Positions 45,479-57,400 of a DNA stretch of 64,000 nt are shown here, piece after piece. The number at the start of each line of letters is the position of its first letter. Within the stretch, counting starts at the first letter, position 1. The notes under the pieces were generated by a model, which was not told where the DNA came from, did not search any database, and saw nothing but the letters and a program-made list of their open reading frames with translations. The position numbers and the translations under genes are program-made. This stretch comes from Aphelenchoides besseyi (lineage: Eukaryota > Nematoda > Chromadorea > Rhabditida > Aphelenchoididae): assembly GCA_024699855.1 (NCBI GenBank), contig JAMPIQ010000001.1, forward strand, positions 2,170,001-2,234,000, in the 5' to 3' direction.

Positions 45479-46035
45479 ATGGTGTCCGTAAAGGATGTTG
45501 ATCAGGTGAGTTCATTGAATGAGCGTAGCAATCTTATTCCGTTTGTTCAGACTGTTGCTGTCGAGAAAATCGCCGAGTTCTTGAAGAAATCGGGCAAAAT
45601 CAACGTTCCCAGCTGGATCGATTTGGTTAAATCTGCTCGCCATAAGGTTGGTTTCCAGTGATGAAAATTTTGAATTGTGATTGTATTAGGAACTTGCACC
45701 CAACGATTCGGACTTCTTCTACGTCAAATCGGCTTCTCTTGCTCGACATTTGTACTTCCGAAAACCCGTTGGTGAGTTTCTTTGATTTGCTTCGTAGTGT
45801 ATTCTGACTTTCAGGCGTTGGTGCATTCAAAAAGGTCTACGGCGGTAACCGTCGTCGTGGAAGCCGTCCGAACCACTTCTCCAAAGCGTCGGGCTCCATC
45901 ATCCGCAAGGCTTTGCAAGCGTTGGAGGAGATCAAGTGGGTGGAGAAGAACGCCAACGGTGGTCGTCAGCTCTCGCAACAAGGACGCCGTGATTTGGATC
46001 GTTTGGCTTTCCAAATCATCAGCAACAAGGAATAA
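45479..46035 (+). CDS. rps-19: 40S ribosomal protein S19 (eS19)
   Basis: Small-subunit ribosomal protein needed for 18S rRNA maturation. Exons 45479-45505, 45551-45646, 45690-45771 and 45815-46035 join in frame to 141 residues (human 145). Diagnostic parts are [72 protein letters not shown] and [14 protein letters not shown]. Three introns of about 44-46 bp interrupt it. It ends about 110 bp from the 3' end of the CFDP1 gene on the other strand. Confidence 0.97.
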
Positions 46036-46147
46036 CTTCTTCCTTCCACAATTGTTCGTTTGTACTGCTGATTGTTATTTGTTAATGAAGTAAAATTATG
46101 TGTGGTTTATCAAAACATTTGATGATCAACAAAAACAAAATAACCAG

Positions 46148-47216
46148 TTAATGCTTTTTTCGAGCCAAATCACGAGTCTCCTTCTCTTTCTCGAACTTCT
46201 TTAAATCGGCAGTTGCCAAGAAGTTCTGTTGGTCCAAATACGAGTTCTGACTTCGATTGTGACTTTCGAGTTCTTCTTTGATCGATTTGTCCGTGACGAA
46301 TTTGTCCCAATCCTTCTTTGTCTTATCCAATACGGAGCCTTTTTTGGAGCGTTTGATGAACGAAATGGCGGAGTCTAGACCCGAGCTTTTCGCAGTTCGT
46401 GTCCAACTGAAAACGGCAAGTCAACGAAGTGGAAGAGCAATTCAGAACTTACGGTCGTTTAGTTGCAGTTGCCTGTGGATTCTTCGTGAGGTTGTCGCTT
46501 TCATTCTTCGGATCTTTGGCCAATGTGAAACTATCGACTGAGTTGTTGTTTACATTCTCGCTTTTTTCTTCTTTCAATTTATCGAACAGATCGTCTGTCG
46601 TTTCAACTGATTTTCTAAAGCTTAGAAGTTAGATCTCTACAGGAGTACCTTCAGTGTTACCGTTTTGTATCGTCGTTTGAAGTTTCCGTCTTCTCGACAC
46701 TTGTCGTTGGATCGCGTTGTTCATTTGAAGTTGACGGAGAATCGGTCGATCTAAGAAAACACATTTACTTCCAATGGATAACGAGCTATTAAGCCGACAA
46801 AGACGACTATTCGAATCTTTCTGGTTCTCAAGCAAAACGATTTATGATCGTTGCTATGTTCGTATAACGACACTTTTTACGTGCGTAACGAATACCGGAA
46901 GCCGACGAAAAGCTCCTCGGCGAATTGATTTATGTTCCTAAGCTAACGATTAAACCAAACATACAACTTACTGTTGGCTTGTGTCCGTGTTGGTTTCGCC
47001 CAAGAACTCGGCCCAAAGATCGTCGGCGTTCCTGAAAACAGTTGGGAGTCAATTGAACACGATGATGTCAAACTACTTGGTCAGTTTTTGTTCTTTTGTT
47101 TCTTCGTCCGCTTTGATTCGATAGACTTCGTTTTCGTCTTCTGGTGGAGCATTGTCCGGAATGACGTAATCCTCGTCCTCATCGCTCTGATAGTCGTCGT
47201 ATTGATTGGTGTCCAT
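46148..47216 (-). CDS. CFDP1/SWC5-type BCNT-domain protein
   Basis: Chromatin protein; the yeast relative SWC5 belongs to the SWR1 complex that deposits H2A.Z. The N-terminal exon (from ATG 47216) is acidic: MDTNQYDDYQSDEDEDYVIP. The next exon holds NADDLWAEFLGETN, the DELWASFL motif of CFDP1. The C-terminal exon carries the BCNT-C domain: KTKKDWDKFVTDKSIKEELE, SHNRSQNSYLDQQNFL and DLKKFEKEKETRD, with the W-K-F spacing and the HNR motif conserved. The tail ends ARKKH. The exons between 46360 and 46960 are short and less sure. The start codons of this gene and GPN1 are 139 bp apart. Confidence 0.85.
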
Positions 47217-47355
47217 GAGTAAAAAAAACTCTCAACTAGTGAACGGCACAATTCCTGACGAACAGTTTTTGAGTCAAATGTTTCTTGAATGATTTGACAG
47301 CTTGTGAAATTCCTTTTACTGTTTTCGGACATTTTGTTCAGAAGTTGCTGAAGTC
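47217..47355. promoter_or_regulatory. Bidirectional promoter, CFDP1-type gene and GPN1
   Basis: The two divergent start codons are only 139 bases apart, so one compact bidirectional promoter must serve both genes. No TATA box is obvious. Confidence 0.65.
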
Positions 47356-48463
47356 ATGGAATCTACTGCTACATCATCATCTTCTGTTGCCTCCACAGAA
47401 CCGACCAAACCCAATGAGTCGAGTCCGCCGTGTGTTTTGGTTCTCGGAATGGCCGGTTCTGGAAAATCTTCGTTCGTTCAGGTAAGAAATCGGTTTTTAA
47501 TCTCTTATTCAGTCGACTGTTTAGCGTTTGACTGCGCATCTTCATGCTCAAAAACGTTATCCGTACGTCGTGAACTTAGATCCCGCGGTTGCGGCCGTTC
47601 ACTTTCCTGCCAACATCGACATCCGTGATTCCGTGAATTACAAAGCGGTTATGCGGGACTATGGACTCGGGCCAAACGGAGCGATTATGACATGTTTGAA
47701 TTTGATTTGCACTCGTTTTGATCAGGTAGATCCACAGACTCATGAAACCTCTGAACTTCGCTTCAATTTAGGTTTTGGATCTGTTACAAAAACGTACGGC
47801 CGATGTTCCGTATTTCATTTTCGATACTCCCGGACAAATCGAAGCGTTCACGTGGTCGGCGAGTGGTTCGATTATCACCGACACATTGGCTTCCACTCAT
47901 CCGACTGTCATCGCGTACGTGGTGGACACCGCAAGAGCAGCGAATCCAACGACTTTCATGTCCAATATGCTCTACGCGTGTTCGATTCTATTCCGTACGA
48001 AACTGCCATTCTTCCTCGTTTTCAATAAGGTAAGAGCTTACAAGCACAAAAATGACGTTACGTGTTTTCAGAGCGATGTCATTAATCCACAGTTCGCGAA
48101 AAAATGGATGACCGATTTCGAGGCTTTTCATGAAGACGTTCAAGAGACCAACAACACTTACATGGGAGACTTTACTCGTTCACTCAGTTTGGTTCTCGAT
48201 TCCTTCTACGCCAATTTGAAGAACGTCACCGTTTCGTCTCGCACAGGCGAAGGAATGGAAGAGGTACACGGAAATCGTGTGAACTAACAAATCTCGAGCT
48301 TTAGGTCTTGAAAATCATTGATGAGTGCAAAAAAGAGTATTTTGATGAGTACCGACCAATGTACGAGAAGTTGCGTGAGGATATAGAGAAACAACGAGCT
48401 AACGAACCCACGGAGAAATTAAGCGAATTGACGTTGAAGGAACGTGACATTCCACACGAGTAA
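47356..48463 (+). CDS. gop-2: GPN-loop GTPase 1
   Basis: Cytoplasmic GTPase needed for assembly and nuclear import of RNA polymerase II. Exons 47356-47481, 47525-47725, 47772-48029, 48072-48263 and 48305-48463 join in frame to 311 residues. The P-loop is [10 protein letters not shown]. The GPN motif ([14 protein letters not shown]) that names the family is intact, as are [15 protein letters not shown] and the FNKSD base-recognition motif. [20 protein letters not shown] is strongly conserved. The C-terminus ends [20 protein letters not shown] and is shorter than in human GPN1 (374). The symbol follows the C. elegans orthologue as I recall it. Confidence 0.94.
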
Positions 48464-50249
48464 ATTGGATAATTTTGCTTTTTTTTGTTTTGTTGTTTGT
48501 TATCCACTTGTTTGATAAACGATCTTGTTAATGTCGGCAAATAAAACCGTAAAAAGAGGTCTAACAAAAAACTTTAGAGTCCATCAAATTTCTTGTTGTA
48601 TATCGTATTGTCTTTGAAATCAATTACGCGATGTAACGGTTAGAAAACGAACGTTTTCAACTGAAATTCGAGCCTTCTAAATGAACTCTTTGGTGTGAAA
48701 ATAAACAGCAGAAAAACCTCGTTCGTATTCCATTGCTCGATATAAACTGAAGGTTAGAAGATGCCTTAAACATCCAAAGTGCAAGAGATACGAGCACACT
48801 ACTTTGTGATCATTACTGTTATACTAGCTCTAATGAACCTTTGGATATTTTTGTGTTATCAACAACAAAAGTGATAAGATCGGTTGAGATAGATACTTTT
48901 GATTCATTCAAATTGATGTTTGTTGCAAAGTTCGAAGCTCGAAACATGTTAGAAACAATTTGCAATTCATTAATGAATCACCGGCGCGGAGTAGACGTTC
49001 AGTTGCGTATGAATTGTCCGACCGACATTTGCACTGATTAATGAGTGTATAGTTCATAAAAGAAATGGGTACAAGTCGTGCTGAAAACATCATGCGAGTG
49101 GTTGTGATGAAACGGTGCAGAAGATGGCAGACAGCTCTTCATTTGTCGACTTTCACCTTCGCTTCTTATTTCCTGCCACTTCGTTTGTGTTGACCGCTTT
49201 CGATTGATCGACAAGTTTTTTGGTTTTTAACCCATTTATTCAATTGAATTTCAAACTCAACGTCCAGTTCTTATCGTCTTTGGATCTTCGGTGTGAAGAC
49301 TCAGAAGTGTCCATTGGATTGATCTTATCGTATTCAGTTAACGGGAGTCGATCGGTGGTGTTTCGATATCTCGGGTATCCGGTTTCTTCGGTTCACTTAT
49401 CGTATTCAATTTGCATGTTTTCGGATTCGTGTAAATTCGATTGGAACTTTAGCAGCGTGAGTTCGAATCGCAATCTCGTTCGCATTTGCCTCCCGGATCT
49501 AATGCCCTCATTTCCGTCGCGATTCTCGTAGCGCCCGTTAGCTCGACGGGAGAAATTCAAATTTGTAATCGAAAGAAAGTCGACATCGATGAAGGCGAAG
49601 AAAATCACTTTAATCCAACTGCTTCTCATTTTCTGCTCGTCGCGTACAAACGAGGTCGCGAATTTCGATCAGCGGATTTCACTTCGATGGGCGGGAGATT
49701 TCGATTTGTTGGTTTTTTGATTTAAAGTCGTCGGAAGCTGATGCAACGAATTTGGTTGGAATTCGAGTGACCAGCGAGTTCAAACGACCACTTTCAAGTT
49801 TTTTCTACTTTTACCTCCGAACACGAACGGCTTGGCTGATTGCACGCCGAAGATAACCTGTTAAAGCGTATGCAACAGGCTAAGAGATTGAATCGGCGCT
49901 TTTTTCTCCGCGAGTTTATCGTTGCTCGAGCTTAACGTTCTTCATTGTTTTCATTTCTCTTCGCGCATATGTCCGTCAGTTAATGACGTTGTTGAGCGGT
50001 CAATCCTTCCTCCTTCATCTGTGTTGGGCTTCTTCGACGCCGCAATGTTGTGAAGATCGTGCGACATCGCATTCGAAATGATTGCGCAGTCTTCCACTTG
50101 ATTCAAACCGTTTCGCCGTTTTTTTTGAATTCGCATTTCCGCACCATCGATTTCATCGGCATTCTTCGTCATTTGAATGAATTAGGGAGACGTGTGACGT
50201 TTATCGCGCCACTACTTCGCATCTCACTGCGTGATTCTTTAGGACCGAA
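48464..50249. other. Intergenic stretch, no gene recognised
   Basis: About 1.8 kb follows GPN1. Open frames at 49220-49531 (+), 49486-49725 (+), 49393-49629 (-) and 50050-50334 (+) overlap and have no known domain. Its right end leads to a TTCTTTAG acceptor at 50235-50242 just before the next ATG. Confidence 0.4.
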
Positions 50250-51101
50250 ATGGACAAACGTTGCAATAGCGGAGATTGTGGCACTTCACAACCCAATCCG
50301 GCAGAACGCTGTCTCAACGGATGGCTTCATTTAAGAGTGAGTTGAAATCGGCGATAGTCTTAATTTTAAACTAATGTTTTAGACGGGAATGAAACTGATC
50401 GTCGCGATTGGCACACTTGTGATTGCCGCTTTGATTGTTCTATTGGCTATCTATTTCCGTAAGGCCATGTTTCTTTTGATCATTTCGTCGGTTGTCACCG
50501 TATTCGCTGCCGGTGCCCTATTTCGTCATGATCATCGATTCGTTTGGCCATTAATTGGAATTTCAGTAAGTTCCATCAACTAAGAAGTTACTATTACAAT
50601 TCAGTTTTTCCACATGTTCCTTACACTTTACATGACTTTGATTTTCTTGTTCTTCTTCCTTTTCAAACCACTCTACATCATTATGGTTTTCAATTGGGCA
50701 TTCGACAGTAAGTTGACATATTTTGTAATCGCATTCGATTTTCTAATTCAGCAATGTACGGTTCCAAAAACACTTCCTATTACATTAAATGTGCCTGCAT
50801 TATGATCGGTTTGATTGTCTTCTTCCTGTACAACTTGTGGCAATTAAAAGTGGCCCTCAATTACTATCAACATCTTCAGTTGGTTAACGAATACGAACTT
50901 CCGACAAAAGTCAATGGATCGGCGAGCTCGTCCGTGGCCTTGAATTTCAGTCAACGCGAATCCCCATCACCACCTCCGGTTAAACGATCGGTTGGCGGAA
51001 CGTCGGCGGTCATATTCGTGAACGGTATTAACGGCCAACAAACGGAGCCCATCAACGGAGTTCGATCCTCAACGGCCAGTGATCGTGACAGCTTCGTTTG
51101 A
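50250..51101 (+). CDS. Four-pass membrane protein, nematode DUF type
   Basis: The start at 50250 follows closely after TTCTTTAG, a likely trans-splice acceptor. The first exon (to 50336) is cytosolic and cysteine-bearing: MDKRCNSGDCGTSQPNPAER, then CLNGWLHLR. Four hydrophobic helices follow: LIVAIGTLVIAALIVLLAIY, AMFLLIISSVVTVFAAGALF, FFHMFLTLYMTLIFLFFFLF and CACIMIGLIVFFLYNLWQL. A cytoplasmic tail with NEYELPTKVNGS and several Ser/Pro runs completes it. Four short introns join in frame. The layout resembles small LAPTM-like or nematode DUF four-pass families, but I cannot name the family. Confidence 0.7.
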
Positions 51102-51422
51102 GCACTATTCTTTCGTATTCAACTACCCTCATTTAGCACCACATATCTTCGGTATTTGCACATTTCGTCCGAATTTTTTATTTCCATCAAAACGGGTCCG
51201 CCGAAATGGCTTGGGATGATCACTTATTCTTCACCTTTTTCTAATAAGCACATCGAAATAAACGTTTTTTTAAGTGAAGAAATTGTTTTAATTGGCAAAC
51301 TCCAACAATTGCACATTCGCTACAATATTGTAGTTACAATCATAATAATATTTTAGAACGAAATTCTGTGCTAATATAAATAAAACGAGACCAGTGAAAG
51401 ATGATCAATCAACAAAAACGAA

Positions 51423-54400
51423 TCAAATAGGTTCGGTGTCCCGTCTGATTCCAAGTGTATCTTCGTAGAGACTATCTCGTAATTTCCATAATGCTTTTAC
51501 GACTTCTTCTTCGCGCTTCTTCCCATAGCTCTCCTTGTCAATCCAGTCAATCGGCAGTTTTCGTTTATCCACAGTGTTACTCACGTGTGGGTTACGTTGC
51601 AAATTGTGGTCATAGCGGCTGACCGTACGCTGTCGAGCCTGCGATAAGGATTCGATGTATCTAAAAGAAACGGAAAATGTATAAGTCGTTCCCGAAAGTT
51701 GCGATTACCTCACGTAAACTTCCGAATGTAGAACGTGTTTGACTTTGATTGAATTGGGTGGCGGAACAAACATTGGTTCGGGTCGCGGCTGTGCGCTGAC
51801 AATCGTTTTTGATGCATCAGTTGGATTGAGTTGAGTGGTAGTTGAATGGATAGACGAGACGGGAACCGTGTAATGTGTAGCGGGCTGTCCTTGTGTTGTG
51901 TAATAAGTAAGTCCATTGGCTGTTGGATGTGCAACTGATGTTGCAGTGGAACTTGATGCATAAACGTGAACTGGACCCGATGCCGCATGAGAAGCGTATC
52001 CTTGGCCCGGTTGAATTCCGTTAATTTGAGCTGTTGAACTTGGTGTTCCATGAACAACGATTTGATGAGGAGTTGAAGGATGTCCGACGGAATGTTGAAC
52101 CAAAATTTGACCAGTGGCTTGACCTGTACTGGTCATTACTTGATGATGTTGACCCTGTTGATTTACGATCACGGTTTGATAGGGAGAGTTCATGTATGCA
52201 ACCGATGAGCCATTTACGACTTGAACGACCTGAGTTGCTCCCGCTGCAGTTGCGGATTGAGATGCCGGTTGAACATGATAAACTTGTGGTGTCGAAGAAT
52301 TTGGTGTATGATGAGTAACAGCAGACGTGTGAGATGGCAGAACACTTGTTGGCGTACCGGGAACCGGTGGATGAATAGGTGAATTCGGTGCCGATGGTTG
52401 AGCTTTTGGATCCCATGGAATAGCAGTTCGAGTTGGCACAATACTCGGAATGACTTTGCCGTTCGGTTGCGCAACAAACATTCCCTAAACACGCCGATTA
52501 TTACTACTTTTGTACACATCAATCACCTGTGGATTATTGTCACGAACTGGCTGTTCTTGAGGAATGTAATGGAAGAAATGTCTGAAACAAGATTTCCCAT
52601 TAACTTTTAATTTATAACGAAAAACTAACTTTGCACGTTGAGTTAAATTAATAACTTTACCGGACGAAGGCATGTGTTTTTCGCGAATGTGACGAAGCAG
52701 ACGGTTAAGAGTTGGAAAAGGTTTTCCATTGGCCCGATATTTGACACAAGTCATCCACAGGCACATGAAATGCACATCGTTTCCTTCTTGAACTTTCGTT
52801 TCTTCGGCTGATGCGTGACTCGTACGCAGATGATCGAAAAGACCGTCGTAATGATCGAACTGATAATCACAACCGTGCCATCGACAAATGAATACTCGTA
52901 TCTCACCGGGCTGTAAATGTTCGTTGTCAGGTATTCACAAAACGGTTTATTCTTACTTGTAACTTCTTATTCGGACCATTAGTCGACTGTTTAGTTCGTT
53001 CTTCGGCAATCAACGTCGCTCGAACTTCGTATTGTTTCTTTTGTTCGTCGTTCAATTTCTTCCATTCAACGCCAACAAGCTTGCTCACATCACCGAATCC
53101 AGCCTCCGGATTCTCGTGTTGAATTCGTTTGCGAATTTCGGCCGAAAACAGAATGTAACCACTCTTCGATTTGGCATTCAACTTCGGCTGACTGGCAAGC
53201 CATGAGCTGTCCTAAACAGCAAAATGGTGAGATTCGTACAAGTGAACAAACCTTAGCGGTTACTGGATTTTCCACCTGTTCGGTTATAATCGCCTCTTCC
53301 GTGTCAATGTCTTCTAACGCACACGGTAACATTGCATCAACTTTCGGTTCTAATGGCTCCTGAAACAATAGAATTGAAGACTGATACGAAAAAGTGCGCG
53401 AGATTCGCAAAAAGACACACGCGTCAATTGACACGACCATTCTTCCACACTTACCGGACGTCGTTCCATTTCTATGGGTTTCTTGAAGTAGAAGATCTCG
53501 TCATCGGGCACCGCGTCCGTCCAATTGTAAGTCTGGAAATTGGAGAATTTCAGAACAATTCGCACCGACAAAATTCCCGCCCCGACAATCGCACCGCGCC
53601 CCAAAACGGCACTCTCGGACAGTGGCTCGCAACGAAACGGTCAAGCGTTCGCTCGGAACAAGCGAGGAAGAAGAAGGGACACCCCCACGTAAGTCACCAC
53701 CGAGCGCCAAGAAAGAGATGCGAGAGCTCGGGTCCACGAAACTGCTGCTGCCCGTTTATGCGCATCAACGAGAGCGGAAGGCTCTCACTGCTTTTCGAAT
53801 AACACGAACGGAAGACGGTCCGAGCTAAAGGCATCGAAACGGAGCGACGAAAACGAACGCGCGCTCTCAACTGCGCTGCGACCAAAACTGCTCGGTCGAA
53901 AAGCGAGAGCAGCACGCAGCAAAAAGAGGCGACCAAAAACACCACGCACCCCAACTGAAAGGCCTCGACTACGGAAAACGTAGGGGCGAAAAGTCCCGGA
54001 CCGCAAAGAGAAAAGCGGGACTCGATCGCATGTGAATGACGTCCGCTCGCTGTCTCCGCTGGTCGGCGCATTCTCTTGCTTCTTCCACTCGTCAACTATG
54101 CTCTCTACTTTTCGCTTTCTATTTACTCGCTGCGACACCCCGGCTGACTGCCACCCCGAAACAGCGAAGAAATGCGAAAGAAGAGCCAACAGGTTTGTCA
54201 TTTCGGATGCCGTAGACTCGCCGTCTAATGTCCCCAATTTACCTTCCATTTTCGACATAGCTTCGCTGTCGAAGCGACCATATACGTTGATTCGTCTCGT
54301 GGATCACCACTTACGATCTTGTCCACAACAAACACATCACACTCGGGAACTTCGGTTGGTCGACCTGAAAAAAGAAATACGAATTGAAACGATGGGGATT

Positions 54401-57400
54401 ACCATACATATGTTAAATTGCTTGGTTGGTAGGACCGCACAGCGGCCTTGTATTCGCTCCAAAAGTTCAGCACGATCTCTTTGTTCCACCGCAATGACTT
54501 CGCGTTTAAAGAATGTGGCATTTGGACCGCGATTCAATTCGATTGGTCGCGCAAAAAACATTCCCGAAAAGTGACGTTGACCGTCGGGTGTTTGCCAAAT
54601 ACGATCAATGCGCATAACATCGCAGTAGGGTTTGCGTGGATTGAAAACAAAAACACAATCACCAATACGATAATATGCGCCGTTCAAGTTCACTTGTTCG
54701 TAGTAAACGACTTCACTTTCGATTTTGGACGCATCGTCGGTTTCCACTTCTTCTTGTGCATTGGCAGTGAGACGTCGATTGAACGGGACCTCCTCACGAT
54801 GCACATCAAGAACGTTGGGCAAATCACGCATACGCTCATCGTCGTTATCGTCGTCGGTGGGATCGTCAGTTGGCTCGTTTTGTGTTGGCGTTGCGGTTTG
54901 TTCACGCTCTTCGCATTTGGAGATTACCGTTTTTTGCGGATTAAAATCTTCGGGTCGATCTTCCATTTCCATTTGTTTTGTTTCTTCGGCGTAAGGCCAC
55001 GCATTCAAACGTTTAAAATGACCACGGCGTCCAAGATACTTGTATTCGCAAACAAAAACATCTTGATCACTGAACTCCTTTGGTTTCACACGCAAATAGT
55101 CGTCCAAATAAAGGACACAGCACTTTCCACGAAGTCGACTCAACGTAACAGAGTGATGCTCTGTAGTAATGAAAACTTCCTGGAAACAAAGCAATAAAAA
55201 CAATTCAACTTCAATTACCTTTTCATAAAATTTTCTTGTTGCGAGATAGAATGTTTCACGAGGTTTGTAGATCCAAAATCCTTTCACCAAAACACCATCT
55301 GCCCCTTCGCCATCACGTACAATTCGCTCAATTCGCAGAATATGCCATTGATTGGGATCGTCTTGCGAATTCTCTTTGCTCGATGCAACGTAGACGAATT
55401 GGTTTGACGTATAAGTGACTCCATCGTATTCTGCATTATCGATAATCTCTTCGGCAGCCTCCTAAATCTCGTAATCAGTCACTAGTTGTGCAAATGCATT
55501 ACCTTTGATTTCTCAGTTTCGTTGGTTTTCTCCGATTCTTTGGATCGATCCGCGTCTGATTCCACGTCGTTTTCGGTCGTTGACGGTGACTTCTCTCGTT
55601 TCGCTGCCTTCTTTCGGGCCTCAACTTCATCCCACAAACAACTTTCGGTGAATGTTGTCGCCGGTGAAACTAAGATGCCTTTGCACAGATCGTCTCGTTT
55701 CGAAATAAAGACCTTTTGAAGGTCGATTGAATCCAAAAACATCTGAGATTCGGGTCGCGACAATTGGCGTATTTTCGTGAACAAGGCAAAAACATCGTCT
55801 TGAAATCGATCTAATCGTTTGTAGCGGCCCTTGTCCAAATTCATTTTTATTTGATCCAAAGTGAACGGCATTTCGTGAACAGGAATTCCATTCTTCTTGA
55901 ACAAATCGGTTACATCGGTAAATGAGTCGCTTAGACATCGACTTCGATTTGTGTGTGTATTCACGGCCACCAATAGATTCGTCAGAATCCGTCTCACTTG
56001 CACTTGGACCGATGGCTTGTCGTCGTCGTCATGATCTTCAGCACAAACCTCCATCACTTCATTTTTTAACATCAGTGCATCTTTGTAGATTTCGGACTCC
56101 GGTTCGTTGTACTTGGTCGCATTGTCGAAAACGAGCTTCAAGTCGGCAATAAACGTCTTCTGACTCGTGTACTGATTCCCGTTGATCTTCTGACGAATCT
56201 TTTGCAAATCCATCGGCTTCTTGATGACATCGTAATAGTCGGGATATTCCTGTAAACCAAAGAGCTCAATCACTAACGCGTGAGCTTACCGTTTTTGATG
56301 GCAAACGTTGGAAAATCGTGGAAAGAACACGACCGTTCGCGTTCTGAAAGTCGTTGATTCGATCCAAAATTTCGATCATTTTGATTTGAAGAGGTGACGG
56401 TTGACTGCGAGACGGAGTTCCCTTCTCATTCGGTGTCTTTCCTTTTGCTATGGAGCTTGAAGTTGATTGCTGTGGTGTTTGTGGGACAGATCTTGGTGGA
56501 CTGCTCATTTCGGGTTTAGAGTAGTAGTGAGGAGTTCGTCTGAAATGAACAACTGATCGTCGTGTTTTCGATGACCACTTACTTGCTTGGAGGATAGTTT
56601 TTGAGAACAGTATTGTTGGTTATTGCCATTACTGTGTTAATGACTAGTTGTTCCAATTGTTTGGCATCAAAATAGATCTAAATTTTTATTGCAAAAATGC
56701 TAACAACCAAACGAACTACCTGCGAATCTTCACGATTATATCTTCGAGCATTTCTAAACAAAAGTCGAAAGTCATCAGTGAAATCTTCGGATGTATCGTA
56801 CTAAACAATGTAGTTAGATAAGTAAATTTCACGCAACCAACCTCTCCACTCTCGATGCGATGTCGAATCATAGTCATATCAAGTGGGTTCTCAATCTCAG
56901 TATAGTAATCGGGATACAAATGCGGATCCGGTCGAAACATAAATGGCTCGGCGAGTCTACGACCATCAACCTGAATTTACACGGTAGTTGTATTCGAATG
57001 ATATCAATCACTTACCGTATATTCGCTTACAGTGTTGTAAACATCAAGTAATTTCAACCTGTAGAGCTCTCGAAGTTCGTTAAACGATTTTCGGCCGGGA
57101 CGCATCTTCTCTCCCGCATTCTTTTTGTTTCGTTTCGGAATCAATTGCATTCGAGTCTCAATAGCTCCGGGCAAACGGCTTGGTGGTGGACCGCGTTTTT
57201 TCTTCTTTCGCGGAGAACCATCAGCCGCAGAAGTCGTGTCGGATTCGGCGGCATCCGATCCAATTGATGGCTTGTGAGCGAAACTGTGCATCGTATCGGA
57301 AGGTGCCGGCGATGGTGATGGTTCAGGTTTCGACACAACTGCATGTCGTTGACGTTGCCGTGGACGGCCAACCTGCGGAGTAGGTTTTTCAGATGCTTCT

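Noticed and set aside
49440..49480. TTCGAATC motif resembling a tRNA B box
   Set aside because: No matching A box, acceptor stem or anticodon arm could be drawn around it.
53785..54258. 157-codon minus-strand frame inside a polybromo intron
   Set aside because: Composition is Ser/Arg/Phe-rich without a recognisable domain, and the opposite strand is also open, which suggests compositional chance. It is kept only as a finding about the intron.
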